Below are positions 10,595 through 20,817 of a stretch of DNA of 64,000 nt, in pieces (within the stretch, counting starts at the first letter, position 1; each line of letters opens with the position of its first letter). The notes under the pieces are model-generated. The model was not told the origin of the DNA, did not search any database, and was given only the letters and a program-made list of their open reading frames with translations. The position numbers and the translations under genes are program-made. Source of the stretch: Lolium rigidum (Eukaryota > Streptophyta > Magnoliopsida > Poales > Poaceae); the NCBI RefSeq assembly GCF_022539505.1, contig NC_061514.1, forward strand, positions 40,350,869 through 40,414,868. Direction: 5' to 3'.

Positions 10595-11341
10595 ATGGAA
10601 AACAACAAAAAAATGAGAGATCTTTATGAACTTTATCTTGAATTAGGACATGATGTGTTTGAAGAAAGAATTAAGAAACCCATGGAACTTTATATGCATG
10701 CTAATGGGAATGTTATTACTATGAATGCTTTGAACACCATTGTTTCTAATGCTATGGAAAATTCTAAGCTTGGGGAAGCTGGCTTTGATGAGCATGATAT
10801 TTTTAGTCCCCCAAGCATTGAGGAGAAAATTTACTTTGATGATACTTTGCCTCCCATTTATGATGATTATAATGATAGTAGTCTTTTGTTACCACCTGTT
10901 ATGGAGGATAAATTTGATTATGATTACAATATACCTCCTATATTTGATAGCTACTTTGTTGAATTTGCTCCCACTACAATTAATAAGAATGACTATGCTT
11001 ATGTTGGGAGTAGTAATTATTTTATGCATGAGACTCATGATAAGAATGCTTTATGTGATAGTTATATTGTTGAGTTTGCTCATGTTGCTACTGAAAGTTA
11101 TTATGAGAGAGGAAAATATGGTTGTAAAAATTTTCATGTTACTAAAATGCCTCTCTATGTGCTAAATTTTTTGAAGCTACACTTGTTTTATCTTTCTATG
11201 CTTGTTGCATTATGCTTCTTGAACTTGTTTATTTACAAGATTCCTATGCATAGGAAGCATGTTAGACTTAAATGTGTTTTGAATTTGCCTCTTGATGCTC
11301 TCTTTTGCTTCAACCACTATTTCTTGCGAGTGCATCATTAA
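10595..11341 (+). CDS. Retroelement ORF type 1 (248 aa), acidic with a C-terminal membrane segment
   Basis: The ATG follows a leader ending 'acactagttaggcata'. The N-terminal half is acidic and rich in D, Y and P (residues 65-125: FDDTLPPIYDDYND, then PPIFDSYFVEF). Residues about 187-214 form one strongly hydrophobic segment, followed by the basic IPMHRKHVRLKC. No zinc knuckle or gag, protease or pol motif is present. The intact second copy at 60,077-60,832 is nearly identical, and the last third also survives at 5,006-5,302. The C-terminal portion may derive from the region downstream of pol (env-like) of an Athila relative. Its role is unknown; a structural or membrane function is speculation. 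Confidence 0.6.
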   Translation: MENNKKMRDLYELYLELGHDVFEERIKKPMELYMHANGNVITMNALNTIVSNAMENSKLGEAGFDEHDIFSPPSIEEKIYFDDTLPPIYDDYNDSSLLLPPVMEDKFDYDYNIPPIFDSYFVEFAPTTINKNDYAYVGSSNYFMHETHDKNALCDSYIVEFAHVATESYYERGKYGCKNFHVTKMPLYVLNFLKLHLFYLSMLVALCFLNLFIYKIPMHRKHVRLKCVLNLPLDALFCFNHYFLRVHH

Positions 11342-11476
11342 AACTGCTGAGCCCATCTTAATGGCTATAAAGAAAGAACTTCTTGGGAGATAACCCATGT
11401 GTTTATTTTACTACAGCAATTTTTGTTTTGTATTTGAGTCTTGGAAGTTGTTTACTACTGTAGCAACCTCTCCTTA

Positions 11477-11788
11477 TCATGTTTTTGTGCCAAGTAAAGT
11501 TTCTATGTTAAAGTTGAAGTTATATTTGGGATCGCTGCGCAGAAACAGCATTGCTTGTCTGTCACGAATCTGGGCACAGGCATCTGTAGAAAATTCGAAA
11601 AAATCTGCCAATTTACGAGCGTGATCCTCAGATATGTACGCAACTTTCATTAGTTTTGAGTTTTTCCGTTTGAGCAAGTCTGGTTCCATCTTTAAATTCG
11701 TCTTTACGGACTGTTCTGTTTTTGACAGATTCTGCCTTTTATTTCGCATTGCCGCTTTTGTTAAGTTGAATGAGTTTCTTTGTTCCAT
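11477..11788 (-). CDS. Antisense small ORF (103 aa), conserved in position in all five elements
   Basis: It reads against the element. The core MRNKRQNLSKTEQSVKTN is followed by KLMKVAYISEDHARKLADFF. Equivalent antisense ORFs of about 88-94 codons lie at 22,943-23,227, 31,335-31,601, 36,655-36,933 and 60,982-61,266. The DNA is highly conserved and the sense strand is also open in some copies, so protein expression is not established. The block could instead be a cis-acting RNA or DNA element. Confidence 0.35.
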   Translation of the reverse strand: MEQRNSFNLTKAAMRNKRQNLSKTEQSVKTNLKMEPDLLKRKNSKLMKVAYISEDHARKLADFFEFSTDACAQIRDRQAMLFLRSDPKYNFNFNIETLLGTKT

Positions 11789-12034
11789 TAACTTTCAGAA
11801 GTTTTGTGCAATGTCCAGAAGTGTTAAGAATGATTGTGTCACCTCTGAACATGTGAATTTTGATTATGCACTAATCCTCTAATGAGTTTGCTTGAAGTTT
11901 GGTGTGGCAGAAGTTTTCAAGGGTCAATAGAAGAGGGTGATATAATGTGATCGAGAAGAGTGAAAGGTCTAAGCTTGGGGATGCCCCGGTGGTTCATCCC
12001 TGCATATTTTAAGAAGACTCAAGCATCTAAGCTT

Positions 12035-12055
12035 GGGGATGCCCAAGGCATCCCC
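12035..12055 (+). other. Conserved hairpin next to PPT-like words
   Basis: Nine-bp perfect arms GGGGATGCC and GGCATCCCC flank a CAA loop. The preceding CTAAGCTTGGGGATGCC repeats the polypurine-tract context of the 3' LTR, and another copy lies 60 bp upstream (about 11,970). The same hairpin is present in all five elements. Confidence 0.85.
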
Positions 12056-12744
12056 TTCTTCATCGACAACTTATCAGGTTTCTTCTAGTGAAACTATATT
12101 TTTATTCAGTCACATCCTATGTATTTTACTTGGAGCGTCTGTGTGCTTTTATTTTTGTTTTTGTTTTGTTATCTTAGTTCTCTGAATAAGTTTATCCTTG
12201 TGTGGGAGAGAGACACGCTCCGCTGGTTCGTATGAACACATGTGTTCTTAACTCATAATATTCATGGCGAAGTTTCCTCTTCGTTAAATTGTTATATGGT
12301 TGGAATTGGAAAATGCTACATGTAGTAATTGGTAAAATGTCTTGGATAATGTGATACTTGGCAATTGTTGTGCTCATGTTTAAACTCTTGCATCATATAC
12401 TTTGCACCCACTAATGAAGAAATACATAGAGCTTGCTAAAATTTGGTTTGCATATTTGGTCTCTCTAAGGTCTAGATAATATCTAGTATTGAGTTTGAAC
12501 AACAAGGAAGACGGTGTAAAGTCTTATAATGTTTACAATATGTCTTTTATGTGAGTTTTGCTGCACCGGTTCATCCTTGTGTTTGTTTCAAATAAACCTT
12601 GCTAGCCTAAACCTTGTATCGAGAGGGAATACTTCTCATGCATCCAAATCCTTGAGCCAACCACTATGCCATTTGTGTCCACCATACCTACCTATTACAT
12701 GGTATTTCTCCGCCATTCCAAAGTAAATTGCTTGAGTGCTACCT

Positions 12745-13250
12745 TTAAACAATTCAAAATTTATCACCTCTTATTTGTGTCAATGTTTTATAGCTCATGA
12801 GGAAGTATGTGGTGTTTATCTTTCAATCTTGTTGGGCAACTTTCACCAATGGACTAGTGGCTTCATCCGCTTATCCAATAACTTTGCAAAAAGAAGCTGG
12901 CAATGGGATTCCCAGAATCTCCAAATTAATTAACAAAAATAGACACTCCTCCATGGTATGTGATTGTTGGACGGCACCCGAAGGATTCGGTTAGCCATGG
13001 CTTGAGAAAGCAAAGGTGGGGAGGAGTGTCATCTAAATAAAACTAAAATAAAAAGGCACTCCTTCATGGTATGAGATTGTTGGCAAGAGCACTGAGGGAT
13101 TCGGTTAGCCATGGTTTGTGAAAGAAAGGTTGGAAGGAGTGCCACCCAAAAATAAAATAAAATGGGAGCCGCTCTTTGAAGGTTTGTCTGGCAAGGTAGT
13201 TAGAGTACCCATTACCATTCGTTGACAACAACAAACACCTCTCAAAACTT
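12745..13250 (+). mobile_element. Internal segment unlike the sister elements (recombinant block)
   Basis: Up to 'gagtgctacctttaaa' (about 12,748) the element follows its sisters; then it switches to a different sequence. This includes two tandem ~95-bp units (about 12,945-13,035 and 13,060-13,145) sharing 'catggtatg(t/a)gattgttgg' and 'ggattcggttagccatgg'. From 13,160 on it matches 2,100-2,743. The block looks like the 3' non-coding region of a longer related element acquired by recombination. Confidence 0.55.
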
Positions 13251-13776
13251 TATTTTTATGCTCTCTATATGTTTTCAAATCAAAGCTCTAGCACAAATAT
13301 AGCAATCGATGCTTTCCTCTTTGAAGGACCATTCTTTTACTTTTATTGTTGAGTCAGTTTACCTATCTCCCTCCACCTAAGAAGCAAACACTTGTGTGAA
13401 CTGTGCATTGATTCCTACATACTTGCATATTGCACTTGTTATATTACTTTATGTTGACAATATCCATGAGATATACATGTTATAAGTTGAAAGCAACCGC
13501 TGAAACTTAATCTTCCTATGTGTTGCTTCAATACCTTTACTTTGATTTATTGCTTTATGAGTTAACTCTTATGCAAGACTTATTGATGCCTGTCTTGAAA
13601 GTGCTATTCATGAAAAGTCATTGCTTTATGATTCACTTGTTTACTCATGTCATTACCATTGTTTTGATCGCTGCATTCATTACATATGTTTACAAATAGT
13701 ATGATCAAGATTATGATGGCATGTCACTTCGAAATTATCTTTGTTATCGTTTTACCTGCTCGGGACGAGCGAAACT

Positions 13777-13790
13777 AAGCTTGGGGATGC
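13777..13790 (+). other. Polypurine tract
   Basis: AAGCTTGGGGATGC abuts the TG of the 3' LTR and is the expected plus-strand primer site. Confidence 0.85.
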
Positions 13791-15334
13791 TGATACGTCT
13801 CCAACGTATCGATAATTTCTTATGTTCCATGCTACTTTATTGATGATACCTACATGTTTTATGCACATTATATGTCATATTTATGCATTTTACGGAACTA
13901 ACCTATTAACAAGATGCCGAAGAGCCGGTTCTGTTTTCTGCTGTTTTTGGTTTCAGAAATCCTAGTAAAGAAATATTCTCGGAATTGGACGAAACTCTAC
14001 GCCCGGGTTCCTATTTTTGCACGAAGCTTCCGGAAGACCGAAGAGATAACGGAGTGGGGCCACGAGGCGGCCGGAGGAGAGGCCGGCGCGGCCCGGGCCC
14101 CGGCCGCGCCGACCTACCGCTGGGCCCCCGTGTGGCCCCTCGCGTTGACCCTCCGCCTACTTAAAGCCTCCATCGCGAAACCCCCGTACGCGAAAGCCAC
14201 GATACGAGAAAAGTTCCGGAGCCGCCGCCATCGCGAAGCCAAGATCCGGGGACAGGAGTCTCGTTCGGCACCTTGCCGGAGCGGGGAAGTGCCCCGGAAG
14301 GCTCCTCCATCGACACCGCTGCCATCTCCACCGCCATCTTCATCACCGCTGCTGCTCCCATGAGGAGGGAGTAGTTCTCCATCGAGGCTCGGGGCTGTAC
14401 CGGTAGCTATGTGGTTAATCTCTCTCCTATGTACTTCAATACAATGATCTCATGAGCTGCCTTACATGATTGAGATTCATATGAGTTTTGTATCACTACT
14501 ATCTATGTGCTACTCTAGCAAAGTTATTAAAGTAGTTCTATTCCTCCCGCACGTGTGTAAAGGTGACGGTGTGTGCACCGTGTTAGTACTTGGTTTATGC
14601 TATGATCATGATCTCTTGTAGATTGCGAAGTTAACTATTGCTATGATAATATTGATGTGATCTATTCCTCCTACATATGCATGAAGGTGACAAGTGTGCA
14701 TGCTATGCTAGTACTTGGTTTAGTCGTTTTGATCTATCTTACACTAAAGGTTACTAAAATATGAGCATTATTGTGGAGCTTGTTAACTCCGGCATTGAGG
14801 GTTCGTGTAATCCTACGCAATGTGTTCATCATCCAACAAAAAGTGTAGAGTATGCATTTATCTATTCCGTTATGTGATCAATGTTGAGAGTGTCCACTAG
14901 TGAAAGTCTATTCCCTAGGCCTTGTTCTTAAATATCGCTATCGCTGCTTGTTACTTGTTTTCTTGAGTTACTACTGCATGTTTACTTCCCGTAATACTAC
15001 TACCATCAACTGCCTGGCAACTAAGCACTTTCCTCCTCGTCAACTACGCGCCAAGCACTTTTCTGGCGCCGTACTACTGCTCATATTCATTTATACCACT
15101 TGTATTTCACTATCTCTTCGCCGAACTAGTGCACCTATTAGGTGTGTTGGGGACACAAGAGACTTCTTGCTTTGTGGTTGCAGGGTTGCATGAGAGGGAT
15201 ATCTTTGACCTCTTCCTCCCCGAGTTCGATAAACCTTGGGTAATCCACTTAAGGGAAACTTGCTGCTGTTCTACAAACCTCTGCTCTTGGAGGCCCAACA
15301 CTGTCTACAAGAATAGAAGCACCCGTAGACATCA
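13791..15334 (+). mobile_element. 3' LTR, subfamily A
   Basis: It is collinear with the 5' LTR at 8,880. Differences are concentrated at CAG/CTG words (for example CCCAGG to CCCGGG at 14,001, TTCCAG to TTCCGG at 14,029, CCCAGGCCCTGG to CCCGGGCCCCGG at 14,092). It ends GTAGACATCA, then GGCGG. Confidence 0.92.
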
Positions 15335-15840
15335 GGCGGCGGGGGAGCGGATCAGGTGGGTGGACAGCCAACACGATCAAGGCTACGCTGTGGAGGAGTA
15401 TGCCGGCGGCGAAGCAGATCTAGTACTGTAGAGAGTCAGAGCTTTGGCGTGTGAGAGTATTTTTGAGCTAATGGGGCGAATGGTTGGTGGGTGGGTGTGG
15501 GCCTCGTGGGGAGGGTTCGGGATCTAGGCAAGATATTTCATTGTTACCGAATAGAGCCCTCCATGGTCGGTGGGTTGTAGCTTCCGGACCAGGGTTAAAA
15601 GGGTAAAATTGGTCATGGGATTTTCGAATGGATGCGGCGGGATGATTTGGCGCGCGGCCGAAATTTTCAGTTTCAAGCTACGAGCAGAACGACAAAAATA
15701 ATGTTCTTCCCCGGGGAGCTCTCATTTCTTCCTCTTCTCTTTCTCTCTCGAGTCTCTCCCACTCCCCCGGCTCCTCTCCCCCTTCTCTCCGGCGGCCTCG
15801 CCGGCCGGAGACGAGGCCGACTTCTCTCTCGTATATTGTA
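15335..15840. promoter_or_regulatory. Promoter or 5'UTR-like DNA
   Basis: There is no convincing ORF. 15,335-15,430 is GC-rich and continues the segment interrupted at 8,879. 15,715-15,800 is a strong CT-rich tract (tctcatttcttcctcttctc, then tctctctcgagtctctccc), typical of plant 5' leaders on the plus strand. Together with the candidate minus-strand gene and the ATG at 16,004, this could have been a divergent promoter; that is inference. Confidence 0.35.
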
Positions 15841-15968
15841 CACCCTCCGAACTAAATTAATTGATTCAACTTTCCTTAGACGTGTATGTATCTAGAGTAA
15901 AAACATGTGTGGATACATCCATATTTAGATAAGCAAAGTTGAGTCGGCTAATTTGGATCCGAGGGAGT
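15841..15968. mobile_element. Stowaway MITE (Tc1/Mariner-type, non-autonomous)
   Basis: About 128 bp. The left TIR CACCCTCCGAACTAAATTAA pairs with the right TIR ...AATTTGGATCCGAGGGAGT, and inner arms TTGATTCAACTTT and AAAGTTGAGTCGGC extend the fold. TA dinucleotides flank it (15,839-15,840 and 15,969-15,970). The centre GACGTGTATGTATCTAGAG is characteristic of a common Triticeae Stowaway group. Confidence 0.88.
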
Positions 15969-16003
15969 TAGTGTTGTTGTAAGCTTAGATCCAGGTGTTT
16001 CCC

Positions 16004-16526
16004 ATGAGCGAGAATGGCGCAATGGAGTCGGGGATCTCGTCATCGGCTTCGGATCCGGCCTATGGTGAATACGGCGGATCTTGCCGGCCAAACCCCGATC
16101 CGGTGCCATCAATGTGATGGCGCTAACGGTGAGGCTTGCTTTGGTCAGTGCTTCGAGATCTGGCCAATGGGGAAGTCAAGCTGCTAAAGTTCACAAGCTC
16201 GGGGCATACGACGGCGTCATCCGTCTTGCCCGTGCACATCTTGGACTTTCAGCGGCCCTTCTCAGAGCCAATATGCCGTTGCTGAGGCCCTTCTTCTCCT
16301 TCGTCCTGGCGACTACCGGCGACACCGTCCCAAGTGGTGCGTACCCGGCGACGGAGTTGCTGGAAAGGATGCGGAGCGGAGATCGATGTGCGGTCGAGAA
16401 GGACTCGATTGATTTTCTTCTATATGTTTTGGGGTCCTTTTTGTAAAGTTGCAGGTTCTATTAGTTATTGTCTAGTACTTTTGGTCCTCTATGTAATTTT
16501 TTGGACTAGTTTCCATTGGCACCGAT
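16004..16526 (+). pseudogene. Decayed gene start, faintly like grass GRF-zinc-finger proteins
   Basis: An ATG at 16,004 opens 37 codons beginning MSENGAMESGISSSASDPAY, then stops at 16,115. Another frame is open from 16,081 to 16,446. A frameshift near 16,080 therefore probably broke one longer frame. The Ser-rich start with ASDPAYGEYGGS resembles the start of short grass proteins with a GRF-type zinc finger, but the zinc ligands are not clear in either frame. The pyrimidine-rich leader and Stowaway lie just upstream. The telomere-like array cuts it off at about 16,527. Confidence 0.35.
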
Positions 16527-18297
16527 AAACTTGAATTTTGACAAGTTCACGGGGAAAAAAATTCCTTTGCACATATGGCCTATCATGTATAAACATTCTT
16601 GAGATTTAAACTATATGTAATGTGCCATGCATTAACCCTAAACCATATATATGTAACTAACCCTAGCTGATCAAACCCTACTTAATTAAAACAAATAACC
16701 CTAAACTATACGCATGCACTTTATGCGCAAAGGCGCAGGTGCCTCTAATAATGTGTGTGCGCACTCGATCGATGATCCCTAAACCTTATACAACCACTGA
16801 AACCCTAATCCCTAATCCCTAAACCCTAAACACCCTAAACACTAAACCCTAGATCCTAAACCCTAACCCTAACCCTAAACCCTAATTAAACCCTATATAT
16901 AGGCCAACGACACTTAATTGTGCATCAAGCGAGGCCAGGGGTGCCTCGCGGTCCTCTAATTAAATTAAATGTGCCATGCATTAACCCTAAACCATATATA
17001 TGTAACTAACCATAGCTAATCAACCCTACTTAATGAAAACACATAACCCTAAACTATACTAGCTATAACCCGATCTAATAAAAACATGCTCTATATATAG
17101 CAGCTAGCTAGCAAACCGTAGATTAACACCAATTAATATATACATGGCCTATATCGATCATGTTGTATAACATATCCACGAGATTCATTAATTAATTATA
17201 TAATTATTGTGATAAATTAATTAACTTTAATTTTGACAAGTTCTCTCGAATGAAAACACATTTGATTAAGTTGCCTCATAATATATATATATAATTAGTG
17301 TGCATGCATGGCCTACCATGCATTCGTGCATATATTTTAATGTATATTTGAACATATTCTTGGGGATTTCAATCTCTCTCTCTCGATCATCTATATATCG
17401 TTGGTGGCCAAAAAACACACATATATATGCATGCAATTTATGCGTAAAGGCGCGGGTGCCTCTAATAATGTGTGTGCGCACTCGATCGATGATCCCTAAA
17501 CCTTAAACAACCCTAAAACCTTAAATCCCTAATCCCTAAACCCTAAACACCCTAAACACTAAACCCTAAACCCTAGACCCTAAACGTACCCTAACCCTAA
17601 CCCTAACCCTAACCCTAAACCCTAGCTAATCCTAAACCCCAATTAAACCCTATGTATAGGCCAACGACACTTAATTGTGCATCGATCGAGCGGGTCGATC
17701 CTCTAATAAAATTAAATGTGCCATGCATTAACCCTAAACCATATATATGTAACTAACCCTAGCTAATCAACCCTACTTAATTAAAACACATAACCCTAAA
17801 CTATACTAGCTAGCTATAACCCGATCTAATAAAAACATGCTCTATATATAGCAGCTAGCTAGCAAACCGTAGATTAACACCAATTAAAATATACATGGCC
17901 TATATCGATCATGTTGTATAACATATCCCTGAGATTCATTAATTAATTATATAATTATCATGATAAATTAATTAACTTGAACTTTGACAAGTTCTCTCGA
18001 ATGAAAACACATTTGATTAAGTTGCCTCATAATATATATATAATTAGTGTGCATGCATGGCCTACAAGGCATTCGTTCATATATTTTAATGTATATTTGA
18101 ACATATTCTTGGGGATTTCAATCTCTCTCTCTCGATCATCTATATATCGTTGGTGGCCCAAAAAACACACATATATACGCATGCACTTTATGCGTAAAGG
18201 CGCGGGTGCCTCTAATAATGTGTGTGCGCACTCGATCGATGATCCCTAAACCTTAAACAACCCTAAAACCCCTAAATCCCTAATCCCTAAACCCTAA
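16527..18297. repeat. Tandem array of ~0.72-0.75-kb units with telomere-like CCCTAAA tracts
   Basis: About 2.4 units are present. The marker GGTGCCTCTAATAATGTGTG occurs at about 16,738, 17,455 and 18,205. Each unit has an AT-rich part (ATTAATTAATTATATAATTA, CTAGCTAGCAAACCGTAG), the word GTGTGTGCGCACTCGATCGA, and a run of CCCTAA/CCCTAAA variants (16,797-16,890; 17,490-17,640; 18,241-18,297). CCCTAAA is the C-strand of the plant telomere repeat. ORFs at 17,266-17,506 and 17,977-18,249 are repeat artefacts. Confidence 0.9.
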
Positions 18298-19301
18298 CAC
18301 TACTAGGAAAAGGCCTAGCCGTAAGACAGCCAGCAGTGGCGCACCATGACTGCCGTGCGCCACTACTACTTAGCAGTGGCGCACCACAAAACGGTGGGCC
18401 ACTGCTACAAAAGTAGTAGTGGCGCACCTCGAATGTGGTGCGCCATAAGTAAGTGGTGACGGGAGGCCAGCCCTCCTCCCAACCTAGTAGTGGCGCACGT
18501 CTCCAGGGTGCGCCACTGCTACATTACTTACCTATGGCGCACGTTAAAGTGGTGCACCACTGCTAGGAGGTGTCCAGAGCCCGTTTAGAGATGATAGGCT
18601 TAGCAATGGCGCACATCAGTTGTGCGCCACTGCTACATAGGTTACCTATGGCGCATGTCTTTAGGTGCGCCACTTTGCTAGGGGTGGCCGAGCCCCTTTA
18701 GAGATGAGAGGCCTAGCAGTGGCGCACCACCCGGCAGTGCGCCATTGCTATGTCACCCTAGTAGTGGCGCACGACTAGGTGGTGCGCCACTGCTAACTCG
18801 GGACCATTTCCTCGCTTTTCACCCTCCACTCACATGTGCCACCCACTTTCCCCAAACACTCTTCCACCACCACCTCCCACCAAATCTGGATCTGGTCGTG
18901 TTGCCCCTCCTTCCCACCTCATTTTCACCTCTTCATTCACCAAAATTAAGTTGGTAAACTTAAATTTTCTTCATAGGTAAGTAATGGTGAAGCTCTCTTA
19001 GCTCAATACCCTACTCAATCTCAACTTTTCACCTCATCCAACACTCTAGGTCTCGTCGTATCGGTAACTTTGTTGGTTTTATGCTTTGTGTGTGACCGGT
19101 TCCGATCGTCTTGCACACACACGTGTGTGTGCACATATGTTATGTGAAGCTCATGTGGTGTGCGCATGCGCGAAAAGCATCTCTATCACGTGCATGTGTG
19201 TTGTATGCGAAGCCTCTCCACACATGTGTTGTATATGCGAAGCCTCCACACATGTGTTGCATGCATGTTTTTGTTTGCAGGGATTTGAAATGCGATGGAG
19301 T
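18298..19301 (+). mobile_element. Left end of a CACTA transposon, cut by the assembly gap
   Basis: The terminus CACTACTAGGAAAAGGCC is a typical wheat-group CACTA start. It is followed by at least seven subterminal repeats, mostly in inverted orientation, of the words GTAGTGGCGCAC and GTGCGCCACTGCTA (18,318-18,800). At 19,262-19,280 'tgcatgtttttgtttgcag' looks like a 3' splice site leading into an exon that opens ATGCGATGGAG just before the gap. CACTA transposase genes usually start in such a position. The rest is not in the window. Confidence 0.8.
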
Positions 19302-19401
19302 NNNNNNNNNNNNNNNNNNNNNNNNNNNNNNNNNNNNNNNNNNNNNNNNNNNNNNNNNNNNNNNNNNNNNNNNNNNNNNNNNNNNNNNNNNNNNNNNNNN
19401 N
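19302..19401. other. Assembly gap, exactly 100 N
   Basis: The round length suggests a gap of unknown true size. Left of it lies CACTA sequence; right of it lies an LTR missing about 178 bp of its expected end (by comparison with 24,296-24,473). Confidence 0.99.
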
Positions 19402-20817
19402 GCCAACGTGGAATCTCGCACAACAAAACCAAAGTACTTTGCCCCAACGAAACAGGTGAGGTTGTCAATCTCACCGGCTTGCCGTAACAAAGGATTAAGC
19501 GTATCGAGTGGAAGATGATTGTTTGCAAGAAAATAGTAAAACACAATTGCAGTGAGATTGTATGCTATGTAAAGAATAGGACCGGGGTCCACAGTTCACT
19601 AGAGGCGTCTCTCCCATAAGATAAAACCATGTTGGGTGAACAAATTACGATCGGGCAATTGACAAATAGAGAAGGGCATAACAATGCATATACATGATAT
19701 GATAAATATAGTGAGATTTAATCCGGGCATTACGACAAAGTACATAGACCGCCATCCAACCGCATCTATGCCTAAAAAGTCCACCTTCGAGGTTATCATC
19801 CGAACCCCATTCGGTATTAAGTTGCTAAGCAACGAGACAATTGCATATGGTGCGTAATGTAATCGACAACTACATCCTTAGACATAGAATCAATGTTTTA
19901 TCCCTAGTGGCAACAGCACAACACAACCTTAGAACTTTCATCACTCGTCCCGGTGTCAATGCGGGCATGAACCCACTATCGAGCATAAATACCCCCTCTT
20001 GGAGTTAAGAGCAAAAACTTGGCCGAGCCTCTACTAATAACGGAGAGCATGCAAGATCATAAACAACACATAAACAATAGATTGATAATCACCATAACAT
20101 AGTATTCTCTATCCATCGGATCCCGACAAACACAACATATAGAATTACAGATAGATGATCTTGATCATGTTAGGCAGCTCACAAGATCCAACAATGAAGC
20201 ACAACAAGGAGAAGACGACCATCTAGCTACTGCTATGGACCCATGGTCCAGGGGTGACCTACTCACTCATCACTCCGGAGGCGATCATGGCGATGAAGAG
20301 TCCTCCGGGAGATGAATCCCCTCTCCGGCAGGGTGCCGGAGGCGATCTCTGAATCCCCCGAGATGGGATTCGCGGCGGCGGCGTCTGCGGAAGGTTTTCC
20401 GTATCGTGGCTCTCGATGCGGGGGTTTCGAGACGGGGGCTTTAAGTAGGCGGAAGGGCAACGCAGGGGGCCACACGAGGGCCCCACACCATAGGTCGGCG
20501 CGGCCAGGGCCTGGGCCGCGCCGCCCTATGGTGACGGCCCCTCGTGGCCCCACTTCCTTCCCTCTTCGGTCTTCTGGAAGCTCCGTGCAAAAATAGGACC
20601 TCAGGCGAAGATTTCGTCCAATTCCGAGAATATTTCCTTACTAGGATTTCGAAACCAAAACAGCGAGAAAACAACAGATCGGCTCTTCGGCATCTTGTTA
20701 ATAGGTTAGTTCCGAGAAAATGCATAAATATGACATATAATGTGCATAAAACATGTAGGTATCATCAATAAAGTAGCATGGAACATAAGAAATTATCGAT
20801 ACGTTGGAGACGTATCA
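19402..20817 (-). mobile_element. 3' LTR, subfamily B, truncated by the gap
   Basis: Its minus-strand start TGATACGTCTCC is at 20,817. Compared with the 5' LTR, CWG words differ often (GTCTGCGG near 20,386 against GTCTCTGG at 25,458). The polypurine tract (GCATCCCCAAGCTTAG on plus) follows at 20,818. Confidence 0.9.

Larger units (their letters stand above)
8880..15334 (+). mobile_element. Complete non-autonomous gypsy-type LTR retrotransposon, subfamily A
   Basis: Two LTRs of 1,551 and 1,544 bp flank a 3.36-kb interior with PBS, one ORF, a conserved hairpin and a PPT. Flanks are GGCCG (8,875-8,879) and GGCGG (15,335-15,339), a 5-bp target duplication with one mismatch. No protease, reverse transcriptase, RNase H or integrase is encoded, so mobility would need enzymes in trans. 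The tRNA-Asp-type PBS points to the Athila lineage of Ty3/gypsy elements. Confidence 0.9.

Noticed and set aside
10740..11165. 141-codon ORF overlapping ORF type 1 in another frame (also 60,222-60,647)
   Set aside because: A Leu/Met/Ile-rich shifted reading of the Asp/Tyr codons of the main ORF; no independent evidence.
10595..11341. Envelope gene of an infectious retrovirus
   Set aside because: One hydrophobic segment alone does not make an envelope: no signal peptide, cleavage site or heptad pattern is evident and pol is missing. Kept as an unknown retroelement ORF.
16797..18297. True chromosome end
   Set aside because: The repeats are degenerate, embedded in a satellite unit and followed by tens of kilobases of other DNA.
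19086..19592. ORFs of 131-150 codons spanning the N run
   Set aside because: They consist partly of undetermined residues and join unrelated sequence across the gap.
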